From positions 62,001-126,000 of the forward strand of contig NZ_NFIZ01000004.1 of assembly GCF_002159625.1 (NCBI RefSeq): DNA of 64,000 nt, in the 5' to 3' direction. Below, piece by piece: positions 45,038-52,890 of this stretch (position 1 is its first letter; each line of letters begins with the position of its first letter). The notes under the pieces were generated by a model that was not told the DNA's origin, made no database searches, and saw nothing but the letters and a program-made list of their open reading frames with translations. Both the position numbers and the translations under genes were made by a program. This DNA comes from Olsenella sp. An285 (GTDB lineage: Bacteria; Actinomycetota; Coriobacteriia; Coriobacteriales; Atopobiaceae).

Positions 45038-45534
45038 GGGACTTCCTCCCGGTGGGCGAGGAGCTGGCGGCGGCGCTGGGCGATGGGGTGGCGCGCGCGG
45101 CGGTGACGGTGCCGGGGCACGATGGCGCGATTGCCTGCGACCTGCTGCTCGTTCGCGCGAGCGACGCCGGGGCGGGAAAGCTCGCGCTCGTGCTGGCCGT
45201 TCGCGAGGAGAGGACCGACCTCGGCGCCGGGCTCGTGCGCGGGCTCTGGTACGACGCTCCCGTGGAGGTGCGGGCGTGCCTGGGGGACGGAACGTCCTGG
45301 CTCGTTGTGGCGCGCGTGTGGCGCTGCTGCATCGCGGGGAGGCTCTTCTCGGACGTCCTGGGGCGCGAGCGCACGGCGGGCACGGAGGATGTGGCCTCCG
45401 CGTGGGAGCTGCGCGTGCTCGGCGCGAGGAGGGTCGAGGGGTCCGACGTCCCTGCGGCCGTCGAGCCGTCCCGGGCGCCGCGCGAGGAGCTCCACCTGGA
45501 CGTCCTCGCACGGCGCGGCGGGCTCTCTGGCTAG
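45025..45534 (+). CDS. Conserved hypothetical protein, possibly split-barrel fold
   Basis: A 169-residue protein from ATG 45025, which overlaps the radical SAM gene by 13 nt, so the two are translationally coupled. It is beta-rich and soluble (DLLLVRASDAGAGKLALVLA, YDAPVEVRACLGDGTSWLVV, RVWRCCIAGRLFSDVL), loosely like an FMN-binding split barrel, but no certain motif is visible. Its tight pairing with the radical SAM protein suggests a shared reaction. Its stop shares the palindromic CTAG with the convergent dipeptidase. Confidence 0.5.
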   Translation: MLGVGDFLPVGEELAAALGDGVARAAVTVPGHDGAIACDLLLVRASDAGAGKLALVLAVREERTDLGAGLVRGLWYDAPVEVRACLGDGTSWLVVARVWRCCIAGRLFSDVLGRERTAGTEDVASAWELRVLGARRVEGSDVPAAVEPSRAPREELHLDVLARRGGLSG

Positions 45535-46991
45535 CCGTCGCTCCTGGAGAAGGCGTTTCTCATGCGCATGCTGGCCTCGTAGAGGACCTTGTCGAGCAGG
45601 TCCTCCGTCTGGCGGCGGCACTCGTCCGCGATCGCGGCGTTGCACGCCTCGAGGCTGCCGCCCTTTGCGTCGCACGCGCGGATGAGCGCCGCGCAGCGTG
45701 CGGGGAGCGCCTGCTGATAGCGCTCCACGTGCGGCAGGCACGCGCCGTAGGCGGCGTCGGCGAGCGCGCCCACCAGGCGGTTTGCCCAGTAGAAGCTCTC
45801 GCTCGTCACGCGCGTGGTGGTGTCCTCGAAGTACGCCGGAGTCTCCGTGACGCTGGCGTAGAGCGGAACGAGCGCGTTGAAGGCGTTGGAGCCGTACGCG
45901 ATCCACTGCAGAGCCGCGCGCTCCGGGGCGACGTCGGGGCGCAGCTGCAGGACGGCGAGCTGGCTGTTGCGGTTGATGCCGATGGGCCGGTAGCGTCCGC
46001 GCACGCCTGCGTGAGCGGGGTTGGTCCCGTACGGGTCGTAGGGCGTGCCCTGGTAGTGGAGGGAGAGGACGTACTTGACGTCCTCGATGGTCACCTTGCG
46101 CTCTGGCTCGCGGCACCAGGGGATGCGGTCGCTCTCCGGGCCGAAGTCCGCCGCCGGTGCCGCCGTGTCCCAGGGGCCTGCGTGCGGGCTCAGGAAGCGC
46201 TGCATCGCCCAAGCGCGCGGCGTGTTGTAGACGTGGTCGGAGTCCGAGTGGCTGCCAAACGCCTCGCGCGGGTTGAAGTGGGAGCCGCGCACGCCGAGCG
46301 TGAGGTCGAGGTGGTTGGCTGCCATCCACTCGCGAAGGTCCGCGGAGCAGAGGTGCTCCCCCTGTGCTCCGAAGGCGTCATCGAGATCGAAGTCGTCGAT
46401 GCCGAGCTGGTTGGGCATGGTGACGTAGGAGTCGTCCGGGACGCGGCGCGCGATCCAGTGGTGGCCTCCCACGGTCTCGAGCCACCAGATCTCGTCCGCG
46501 TCCGAGAAGGCGACGCCGTTCATCTCATAGGTGCCGCAGCGCTCCAGAAGCGCGCCCAGGCGAAGCACGCCGTCGCGGGCGCTCGTGGCGTAGGGCAGGA
46601 CCAGCGTGACCATGTCCTCCTCGCCGATGCCGCCGGGGGTGCCGGTTGCGGCGTCGTAGCGCACGAGCGGGTCCGCGGCGAGCACGCGCTCGTTGGTGGT
46701 GATGGTCTCCGTGGCGCTCATGCCCACGTTGCGCTCGTTGAAGCCGGCCTCCTCCCAGAGGCCCTCCTTGAGGTCGGCGTTGGGCATGGCGGTGTAGCGC
46801 ATGCCGGGCTCGGAGAGCTCGATCTCCAGGTGCGAGATGACGCTCCTGTAGACAGCGCCAGCCTTAGGCGCCTCGCGCGCCACGAAGCGCTTGGGGCAGA
46901 ACTCCCCGTTGGAGGAGTCCTCGTTGCGGGCGACGATCGTTGAGCCGTCGTAGCTGGCCTTCTTGCCAACAAGGATGGTGGTGCAGGGCAT
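45531..46991 (-). CDS. C69-family dipeptidase
   Basis: A 486-residue protein from ATG 46991 with AGAAGGAGGC upstream. The N-terminus is MPCTTILVGKKASYDGSTIV; Cys 3 is the catalytic nucleophile exposed after autoprocessing in this Ntn-hydrolase family. Other family features are ARNEDSSNGEFCPKRF and the EEDMVTLVLPYATSARDGV region. It cleaves dipeptides in the cytoplasm or cell envelope. The stop overlaps the convergent gene stop (shared CTAG), leaving no room for a terminator. Confidence 0.93.
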   Translation of the reverse strand: MPCTTILVGKKASYDGSTIVARNEDSSNGEFCPKRFVAREAPKAGAVYRSVISHLEIELSEPGMRYTAMPNADLKEGLWEEAGFNERNVGMSATETITTNERVLAADPLVRYDAATGTPGGIGEEDMVTLVLPYATSARDGVLRLGALLERCGTYEMNGVAFSDADEIWWLETVGGHHWIARRVPDDSYVTMPNQLGIDDFDLDDAFGAQGEHLCSADLREWMAANHLDLTLGVRGSHFNPREAFGSHSDSDHVYNTPRAWAMQRFLSPHAGPWDTAAPAADFGPESDRIPWCREPERKVTIEDVKYVLSLHYQGTPYDPYGTNPAHAGVRGRYRPIGINRNSQLAVLQLRPDVAPERAALQWIAYGSNAFNALVPLYASVTETPAYFEDTTTRVTSESFYWANRLVGALADAAYGACLPHVERYQQALPARCAALIRACDAKGGSLEACNAAIADECRRQTEDLLDKVLYEASMRMRNAFSRSDG

Positions 46992-47475
46992 GGTGCCTCC
47001 TTCGTGCGCGCCGTGGGCACGGCACGCCGTCGTTTGCTTCGGCATCATCTTAGCGATTGACCGGACTCGTGGCACGGCGATACCCTGCGCGCAAAACCAT
47101 CGTTCGGGTCAGTGGTCCTGCGGCGCAAAAGCAAAACGGGCCTTCGGGCCGGTGGATTTTGGGCTCTGTGGCGCCCCACTCATGGGGATGCTTTTCATAA
47201 TCCAGGCAGAACGTTGTGATCTAGGCCGTCGAGGACGAGACGTTTCGCCAGAATCCACCGACCCGAAGACCCGTTTTGCGGCGGAGTCTCCCATCCGCCG
47301 GCCCGAACGCGTTATCTGCAGAAGAATCTGGGGACGCCAGCCCCGTAGAAGGCTGGCAGCCCGGAAGAGGCCGTCATGTCCCGATTCGTCTTTAACATCG
47401 GTTTTCGGCGTTGTGCGTCCGCTGCCCGACGCGCGATAATACAACGCGCACGTCCCACACGCCCGGAGGTAACAC
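46992..47475. repeat. Intergenic region with 30-bp imperfect inverted repeat, upstream of aroF
   Basis: The arms GCAAAACGGGCCTTCGGGCC (47131-47150, extending to about 47163) and its near complement at 47246-47280 pair with only about four mismatches in more than 30 nt. Extra short copies of the GCCCGAACG/CGTTCGGG type flank it (about 47101 and 47301). A GCCAGCC/GGCTGGC hairpin lies at 47336-47357. The 484-nt gap separates the divergent dipeptidase and aroF genes and has no credible reading frame. Confidence 0.75.
47411..47440 (+). promoter_or_regulatory. Candidate aroF promoter
   Basis: TTGTGC (47411-47416) and GATAAT (47435-47440) are separated by 18 nt, 36 nt before the start codon; the ribosome site GGAGGT follows at about 47465-47470. 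Confidence 0.45.
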
Positions 47476-48504
47476 ATGGCAATGAAGTTCAAGCGTCTCC
47501 TTCCCATCCCCAAGGACATCCGTGCCGAGATGCCTCTCTCCGAGGAGATGGCTGCTCGCAAGGAGGCCTTTGACGGGAGCGTGGCCGACGTTCTCACCGG
47601 GCGCGACGACCGCCTGCTGCTGATCATCGGCCCGTGCTCGGCGGATCGCGAGGACTCCGTGCTCGACTACGCCTGCCGGCTCGCCAGGCTGGCAGAGACG
47701 GTCAGGGACAAGATCGTGGTCATCCCGCGCGTCTACACCAACAAGCCGCGCACCAAGGGCACCGGGTACAAGGGTCTGCTCCACAACCCCAACCCCGAGG
47801 CGGCCGACGACCTGCTCGAGGGCGTGAAGGCAATCCGTCGCATGCACCTGCGCGTTGTTGAGGAGACGGGGCTCTTCACCGCGGACGAGATGCTCTATCC
47901 CACGAACTACCAGTACCTCATCGACGTGCTCGCCTACATCGCGGTGGGCGCGCGCTCGGTGGAGAACCAGGAGCACCGCCTCGTGGCCTCCGGCGTGCCC
48001 ATGCCGGTTGGCATGAAGAACCCCACGGGCGGCTCCACGGACGTCATGCTCAACTCCATCTACGCCGCCCAGCAGCGCCAGACCTTCATCTTCCGCAACT
48101 GGGAGGTCAACACCACGGGCAACCCGCTCGCGCACGCGGTCCTGCGCGGCTACGTGGGCCTGGACGGCATAAACTACCCCAACTACCACTACGAATACCT
48201 CGAGCGGCTGGCGGAGAAGTACACGTCTGCGAGCTTCGAGAACCCGGCCGCGATTATCGACTGCAACCACGACAACTCGGGCAAGCGGCCGTTCCAGCAG
48301 ATCCGCATCATCCACGAGGTACTCGACTCGATGAGCCGCTCGGATACCATCCGGGGGCTCGTGCGCGGCTTCATGGTGGAGTCCTACCTCGTGGACGGAA
48401 ACCAGCCCGTGGGCGGCGGCACCTACGGGCAGTCCATCACGGACGCCTGCATAGGATGGGAGAAAACCGAGCGTTTGGTGAGGGAGATCGCCGAGCGGGC
48501 GTAG
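47476..48504 (+). CDS. aroF: 3-deoxy-7-phosphoheptulonate (DAHP) synthase, type I
   Basis: A 342-residue protein from ATG 47476 with GGAGGT upstream. Type I AroF/G/H hallmarks are LLIIGPCSADREDSVLDYAC, VVIPRVYTNKPRTKGTGYKG, PVGMKNPTGGSTD and the C-terminal DCNHDNSGKRPFQQ. It condenses phosphoenolpyruvate and erythrose-4-phosphate at the entry to aromatic amino acid synthesis. The feedback specificity is not assigned. A terminator carrying a GTTCTTCTCG motif in its loop follows. Confidence 0.95.
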   Translation: MAMKFKRLLPIPKDIRAEMPLSEEMAARKEAFDGSVADVLTGRDDRLLLIIGPCSADREDSVLDYACRLARLAETVRDKIVVIPRVYTNKPRTKGTGYKGLLHNPNPEAADDLLEGVKAIRRMHLRVVEETGLFTADEMLYPTNYQYLIDVLAYIAVGARSVENQEHRLVASGVPMPVGMKNPTGGSTDVMLNSIYAAQQRQTFIFRNWEVNTTGNPLAHAVLRGYVGLDGINYPNYHYEYLERLAEKYTSASFENPAAIIDCNHDNSGKRPFQQIRIIHEVLDSMSRSDTIRGLVRGFMVESYLVDGNQPVGGGTYGQSITDACIGWEKTERLVREIAERA

Positions 48505-48530
48505 GCCCTGGCCTTCCTGGCCCTGTCAAG

Positions 48531-48577
48531 AATCCCGAGCTGCGCGTTCTTCTCGCCACGCGTAGCTCGGGTTTTTT
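48531..48577 (+). terminator. aroF terminator with GTTCTTCTCG in the loop
   Basis: CCCGAGCTGCGCG (about 48534-48546) pairs with CGCGTAGCTCGGG (48559-48571), followed by TTTTTT. The loop is essentially the motif GTTCTTCTCGCC. The arm sequence AATCCCGAGCTACG recurs in the next hairpin. Confidence 0.85.
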
Positions 48578-48591
48578 CCCAAGCGGGCACA

Positions 48592-48645
48592 AATCCCGAG
48601 TTAGGCGTGCAAAACTTCAAACCACGTCATACGTAGCTCGGGATT
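48592..48645 (-). terminator. pflA-side terminator from the same AATCCCGAGCTACG repeat
   Basis: AATCCCGAGTTAGGCGT (48592-48608) and ACGTAGCTCGGGATT (48631-48645) pair around a 22-nt loop. Together with the aroF terminator this makes four copies of the same arm in 115 nt between convergent aroF and pflA. Confidence 0.7.
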
Positions 48646-48663
48646 CTGGGCGTACGGCACGCG

Positions 48664-49476
48664 CTACTTTCCGCGCTCGGCCCGGCGCGCGGCGCGTGCG
48701 GCGAGCGCCACCTGGCGCAGCTCCTTCGCACGCGCGGCGTTCATTGCCTTCACGCCCTTGAGGGGGTAGTCGATGCCGAGCTTCTCGTACTTGGTCTTGC
48801 CGAGCGTGTGGTAGGGGAGGAAGTCGAGCCCCACGACGTTGTCCCAGTCGCCGATGATGCGGCCCACGGCGGCGCACTCCTCCTCGGAGTCGGTGAGGCC
48901 GGGCACGACCACGTGACGGATCAGCGTGGGGATGCGCCTGCGGGCAAGCTCCTCTCCGAGCTCGATGGCATGGCTCGCGGGCAGGCCGCAGAGGGTCTCG
49001 TGCAGCGCCGGGTCCGAGGTCTTGATGTCAAGGAGCACCATGTCGGTCGCGTCCAGCAGCGCGGAGAAGCGGTCGGCGTGCTCCGCGGAGAACGTGGCCG
49101 CCGAGGTGTCCAGGCACGTGTGGATGCGCCCGGCGGGCGCGGCGTGCGCGGCGCGGAACAGGGCGGCCACGAAGTCGGGCTGCGCCATGGGCTCGCCGCC
49201 GGTGACCGTGATGCCGCCGGTGCGGTAGAAGGGGCGGTTGCGCTCGTAGCGCTCGAGGAGCTCGCCGACGGTCACGCTCGTGCCGGGGCCGGTGCCGTCA
49301 GCGCGGGCGAACTCCCAGGTGTCGGGGTTGTGGCAGTACTGGCAGCGCATCGGGCAACCCTGGCAGAACACGACGAACCGCGTGCCGGGCCCGTCCACCG
49401 TCCCAAAGCTCTCGGTGGAGTGAACCCGCCCGATCACGTCGACGTCCCGCACGTTCTTCTCGGTATCCACAGTCAC
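48664..49476 (-). CDS. pflA: Pyruvate formate-lyase-activating enzyme
   Basis: A 270-residue radical SAM activase. I place the start at GTG 49476, with GGAAGG seven bases upstream; the longer frame begins with an unsupported TTG at 49506. The cluster motif is CQGCPMRCQYCHNPDTW (C-x3-C-x2-C), preceded by the activase hallmark ESFGTVDGPGTRFVVF. SAM-binding GGITVTGGEP and DIKTSDPALHE follow. It makes the glycyl radical, here on the separate GrcA-like subunit. It is upstream-adjacent in transcription order to nothing else on the minus strand before it but lies 149 nt after the split pfl genes. Confidence 0.94.
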   Translation of the reverse strand: MTVDTEKNVRDVDVIGRVHSTESFGTVDGPGTRFVVFCQGCPMRCQYCHNPDTWEFARADGTGPGTSVTVGELLERYERNRPFYRTGGITVTGGEPMAQPDFVAALFRAAHAAPAGRIHTCLDTSAATFSAEHADRFSALLDATDMVLLDIKTSDPALHETLCGLPASHAIELGEELARRRIPTLIRHVVVPGLTDSEEECAAVGRIIGDWDNVVGLDFLPYHTLGKTKYEKLGIDYPLKGVKAMNAARAKELRQVALAARAARRAERGK

Positions 49477-49625
49477 ATCCGCACCTTCCACCCAGACATG
49501 CAACAAGACGATGATAGACAGAAGCGGGCCGGGAGATTGCGAAGCAGAGCTTCTGAGCGCCGAAAGGCGCGAAGCGCTCTGCGGAGCAACCTCCCGGCCC
49601 GCCCTACGGACAGGTCAGGTTGACC

Positions 49626-49868
49626 TTACATCGCCTCGTGGAAAGTACGGGAGATGACGTCGTCCTGCTGCTTCTTGGTGAGGGAGTTGAACTTCACCGC
49701 GTAGCCGGAGACGCGAATGGTGAGCTGGGGGTACTTCTCGGGGTGGGCCTGGGCGTCAAGCAGCGTCTCCTTGGTGAAGACGTTGACGTTGAGGTGGTGG
49801 CCACCCTCCTCGACGTAGCCGTCGATCATGCTGACGAGGTTGTCGACCTGCTCGGCAGAAGCGCTCAT
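49626..49868 (-). CDS. grcA: Stand-alone glycyl-radical domain of pyruvate formate-lyase
   Basis: An 80-residue protein from ATG 49868 with AAAGGA upstream. It equals the C-terminal domain of a normal [23 protein letters not shown], then [20 protein letters not shown], with the radical glycine at residue 55 in RVSGYAV. The adjacent pfl gene lacks this domain, so the enzyme must be assembled from two polypeptides. In other bacteria similar small proteins (YfiD/GrcA) only repair oxygen-damaged PFL; here it seems to be an essential subunit. Confidence 0.92.
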   Translation of the reverse strand: MSASAEQVDNLVSMIDGYVEEGGHHLNVNVFTKETLLDAQAHPEKYPQLTIRVSGYAVKFNSLTKKQQDDVISRTFHEAM

Positions 49869-49966
49869 GTGAGTTCCTTTCTCGTATGGGTCGCCCGCGA
49901 GGGGCGACCCGCTGTTTCTCACAGTGTACCCGATAATTGCCACCATGCTAGTAACAATTACCGAAT

Positions 49967-49997
49967 CTGCAAATTGGGGACTGTCCCCAATTTGCAG
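49967..49997. repeat. Dispersed hairpin family, copy D, between the two halves of PFL
   Basis: CTGCAAATTGGGGAC (49967-49981) and GTCCCCAATTTGCAG (49983-49997) are perfect complements around one T. The hairpin abuts the pfl stop codon (50000-50002). It shares the GGGACTGTCCCC core with copies A and C but has a different outer arm. Confidence 0.85.
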
Positions 49998-49999
49998 GA

Positions 50000-52090
50000 C
50001 TAGCAGCAGCCGCAGTCGGGGGCGGGGTTCTCGATCTGGATGTCCACGCCGAGAGCGTCGAGGTCGAGCTCGCCGAACATGACCTCGCCGTCCTTGCCGA
50101 GGGCGTTGGGCACGATGGAGAACGTGTTGGAGATGCCGTCCTGCGCGTCCTTGAACGGGAGCTTGGCGACGGAGGCCAGCGAGGCGACGGCGCCGTGGGT
50201 GTCACGACGGTGCATCGGGTTGGCGCCCGGGGCGAAGGGCTCGCCGGCGCGACGGCCGTCGGGCGTGTTGCCGGTGGCGTTGCCGTAGACCACGTTCGAG
50301 GTGATGGTGAGGATCGAGGTCGTGGGCACGGAGTTGCGGTAGGTGTCGGTCTCGCGGACGTACTTCATGAAGACCTCGACCACGTCGTGGGCGATCTGGT
50401 CCACGCGGTCGTCGTCGTTGCCGTACTTGGGGAAGTCGCCCTCGACCTGGTAGTCGGTCACGAGACCGGTCTCGTCACGGACGACCTTGACCTTCGCGTA
50501 CTTGATCGCGGAGAGGGAGTCGGCCACGACGGAGAGGCCAGCGATGCCCGTGGCGAACCAGCGGTGGACGTGCTCGTCGTGCAGGGCCATCTGCAGGCGC
50601 TCGTAGCAGTACTTGTCGTGCATGTAGTGGATGATGTTGAGGGAGTTGACGTAGACCTCGGCCAGCCACTGCATCATGTCGCGGTACTTGGAGACGACGT
50701 CGTCGTAGTCGAGGTAGTCGCCCTCAACCGGACGGAACTTCGGGCCCACCTGCTCGCCGGTCTTCTCGTCGCGGCCGCCGTTGATGGCGTAGAGGAGGCA
50801 CTTGGCGAGGTTGGCGCGGGCGCCGAAGAACTGCATCTCCTTGCCGATGCGCATGGAGGACACGCAGCAGGCGATCGCGTAGTCGTCGCCGTGGTAGACG
50901 CGCATGAGGTCGTCGTTCTCGTACTGGATGGAGCTCGTGGTGATGGAGATCTTGGCGCAGTAGCGCTTGAAGGCCTCGGGCAGGCGGGTGGACCAGAGCA
51001 CCGTGAGGTTGGGCTCGGGGCTGGTGCCCATGTTCTCGAGGGTGTGGAGATAGCGGAAGGCGGTCTTGGTGACCATGGAGCGGCCGTCGACGCCCATGCC
51101 GCCGATGGACTCGGTGACCCACTGCGGGTCGCCGGAGAAGAGCTCGTTGTACTCGGGGGTGCGGGCGAACTTGACCATGCGCAGCTTCATGACCAGGTGG
51201 TCGATGATCTCCTGGGCCTCGGCCTCGGTGATCTTGCCGGCCTTGAGGTCGCGCTCGGCGTAGATGTCGAGGAAGGTGGAGTTGCGGCCGATGGACATGG
51301 CGGCGCCGTTCTGCTCCTTGACCGCGGCGAGGTAGCCGAAGTACAGCCACTGCACGGCCTCCTGGAAGGAGGCGGCGGGCTTGGAGATGTCGAAGCCGTA
51401 GATCTTGCCGAGCTGGTTGAGCTCCTGGAGGGCGCGGATCTGCTCCGCGAGCTCCTCGCGGTGGCGAATGGTGGCCTCGTTCATGGTCTTCTGGGTGCCG
51501 GCGTGCTCGGCCTTCTTCTCCTCGATGAGGCGGTCGACGCCGTAGAGGGCAACACGGCGGTAGTCGCCGATGATGCGGCCGCGGCCGTAGGCGTCGGGCA
51601 GGCCGGTGATGATGTGGCTGTGACGGCAGGCGCGCATCTCGGGCGTGTAGCAGTCAAAGACGCCCGCGTTGTGGGTCTTGCGGTAGTTCGTGTAGATGTT
51701 CACGATCTCCGGGTCGACCTCGTAGCCGTTCTGCTTGCACGCGGCCACGGCCATGCGGATGCCGCCGTTGACCATGAGGGCGCGCTTGAGCGGCTTCTCG
51801 GTCTGAAGGCCCACGATCTTCTCGAGGGGCTGGTCGATGTAGCCCGCGGGGTGCGAGATGATCGTGGAGACGAGGTCGGTGTCCATGTCGAGGACGCCGT
51901 TGTGCTCGCGCTCCTGCTGGAAGAGGTCCATGACCTCGTCCCAGAGCTTGGAGGTGTTCTCCGTGGGGTCGGCGAGGAAGGACTCGTCGCCGTCATAGGG
52001 GGTGTAGTTCTTCTGGATGAAGTCGCGGACGTCAATCTCGTGCTCCCAGTTACCGCCGACAAACCCTTCCCAAGCTGCTACCTGACTCAC
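50000..52090 (-). CDS. pflB: Pyruvate formate-lyase core lacking the glycyl-radical domain
   Basis: A 696-residue protein from GTG 52090, with AAAGGAG eight bases upstream. It has the full catalytic barrel, including the thiyl pair Cys 408-Cys 409 in AIACCVSSM and [15 protein letters not shown] standard PFL continues for about 60 more residues with the radical loop; here the protein ends after [19 protein letters not shown] with a new tail ending CGCC. The missing part is encoded by the grcA gene next in the operon. It converts pyruvate and CoA to acetyl-CoA and formate during anaerobic growth. Confidence 0.93.
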   Translation of the reverse strand: MSQVAAWEGFVGGNWEHEIDVRDFIQKNYTPYDGDESFLADPTENTSKLWDEVMDLFQQEREHNGVLDMDTDLVSTIISHPAGYIDQPLEKIVGLQTEKPLKRALMVNGGIRMAVAACKQNGYEVDPEIVNIYTNYRKTHNAGVFDCYTPEMRACRHSHIITGLPDAYGRGRIIGDYRRVALYGVDRLIEEKKAEHAGTQKTMNEATIRHREELAEQIRALQELNQLGKIYGFDISKPAASFQEAVQWLYFGYLAAVKEQNGAAMSIGRNSTFLDIYAERDLKAGKITEAEAQEIIDHLVMKLRMVKFARTPEYNELFSGDPQWVTESIGGMGVDGRSMVTKTAFRYLHTLENMGTSPEPNLTVLWSTRLPEAFKRYCAKISITTSSIQYENDDLMRVYHGDDYAIACCVSSMRIGKEMQFFGARANLAKCLLYAINGGRDEKTGEQVGPKFRPVEGDYLDYDDVVSKYRDMMQWLAEVYVNSLNIIHYMHDKYCYERLQMALHDEHVHRWFATGIAGLSVVADSLSAIKYAKVKVVRDETGLVTDYQVEGDFPKYGNDDDRVDQIAHDVVEVFMKYVRETDTYRNSVPTTSILTITSNVVYGNATGNTPDGRRAGEPFAPGANPMHRRDTHGAVASLASVAKLPFKDAQDGISNTFSIVPNALGKDGEVMFGELDLDALGVDIQIENPAPDCGCC

Positions 52091-52336
52091 TTGTCACGCT
52101 CCTTTGACGTGGTCGTTGCGTAGCCGTTGCTGTAACGGCACCCTACAAACTACCAGATATGTGAAGCGTTTGTGAGACAAATAAGTTAGAAAAGGTTGTC
52201 ACCTTGCAAACTACACAGTGAGACACAGCATGTTGTGTCATGCCTCGTCATGTGACTCAACTTGTAGTGGTATGCGTGACAGGGGGACGGGGCTTTGTCA
52301 CTGCTCCGTCCCCGCCGCCTCCTGTCGCACGCCCCC
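52091..52336. promoter_or_regulatory. pflB upstream region and gtrA 3' region
   Basis: This 246-nt AT-rich gap should contain the pfl promoter (minus strand). A palindrome TTTGTGAGACAAA (52169-52181) and a GACACAgcatgtTGTGTC segment (about 52224-52241) are candidate regulator sites; a Rex- or Fnr-type role is only a guess. Near 52265-52315 a degenerate member of the GGGAC hairpin family (GACAGGGGGACGGGG and CCGTCCCCGCC) lies next to the gtrA stop. Confidence 0.45.
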
Positions 52337-52828
52337 TTACTTGCCCGGCGCGATCCAGAGCTTGAGAACCGGGAAGCTCACCACCACCGCGAGCAGCGTG
52401 TTGACCACGGAGGCGATGGTCCCGGCGAGCGTGGCGTCGATGCCGAGCGTCTGCTGGCAGAAGCTCATCACGTAGTTGGGAAGCAGCAGGTTCACCACCA
52501 CAATGACGACGGCGAGCACGGCGTACTTCCACGCGGTCTCGCGGTAGGATGCGTCGGACTTGAAGACGAGCTTCATCTGGACAAAGAAGTTCACCACCTG
52601 CGCCATTACCTCGGCAATGAGAAACGCGATGAACGCGCCTAGGCCCGTGTCGCGGTAGTCGAAGATGAGAAACTGGAACGGCTGCGTCATCTTGAGCGCC
52701 TCGACGAAGATCGCCGTTCCCGCCGCCGTCAGCGCGATGCGGGTGATGGTGGAGATGTTGGAGAGCACGTTGAACTTGATGAACTCCCAGAGGCCCTGGT
52801 GCTCCTCGGTCCACGTCTTGAAGCTCAT
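52337..52828 (-). CDS. GtrA-like membrane protein
   Basis: A 163-residue protein from ATG 52828 with AAAGGAT upstream. Four hydrophobic helices of the GtrA/DPMS1 family are visible (IKFNVLSNISTITRIALTAA, LGAFIAFLIAEVMAQVVNFF, KYAVLAVVIVVVNLLLPNYV, GTIASVVNTLLAVVVSFPVL). Such proteins help move lipid-linked sugars across membranes. It follows the membrane-anchored GH3 gene, from which it is separated by one hairpin. Confidence 0.82.
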   Translation of the reverse strand: MSFKTWTEEHQGLWEFIKFNVLSNISTITRIALTAAGTAIFVEALKMTQPFQFLIFDYRDTGLGAFIAFLIAEVMAQVVNFFVQMKLVFKSDASYRETAWKYAVLAVVIVVVNLLLPNYVMSFCQQTLGIDATLAGTIASVVNTLLAVVVSFPVLKLWIAPGK

Positions 52829-52860
52829 GATGCGATCCTTTCTGCGGGGTGTGCAACGGG

Positions 52861-52889
52861 CGTGCAAAAGTGCCTGTCTCCTTTGCACG
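52861..52889. repeat. Hairpin abutting the GH3 stop codon (copy F, diverged)
   Basis: CGTGCAAA (52861-52868) pairs with TTTGCACG (52882-52889). The interior CTGTCTCC resembles the TGTCCCC core of the family. It ends one base before the GH3 stop codon. Confidence 0.6.
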
Positions 52890-52890
52890 G

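Noticed and set aside
45531-45534. Shared CTAG stop between convergent genes as a regulatory feature
   Set aside because: Overlapping stops in a palindromic CTAG can arise by chance; nothing else supports a function.
52160-52190. Rex/Fnr binding site upstream of pflB
   Set aside because: TTTGTGAGACAAA is a good palindrome but does not match the full TTGTGA-N6-TCACAA or TTGAT-N4-ATCAA consensus; left as unspecified.
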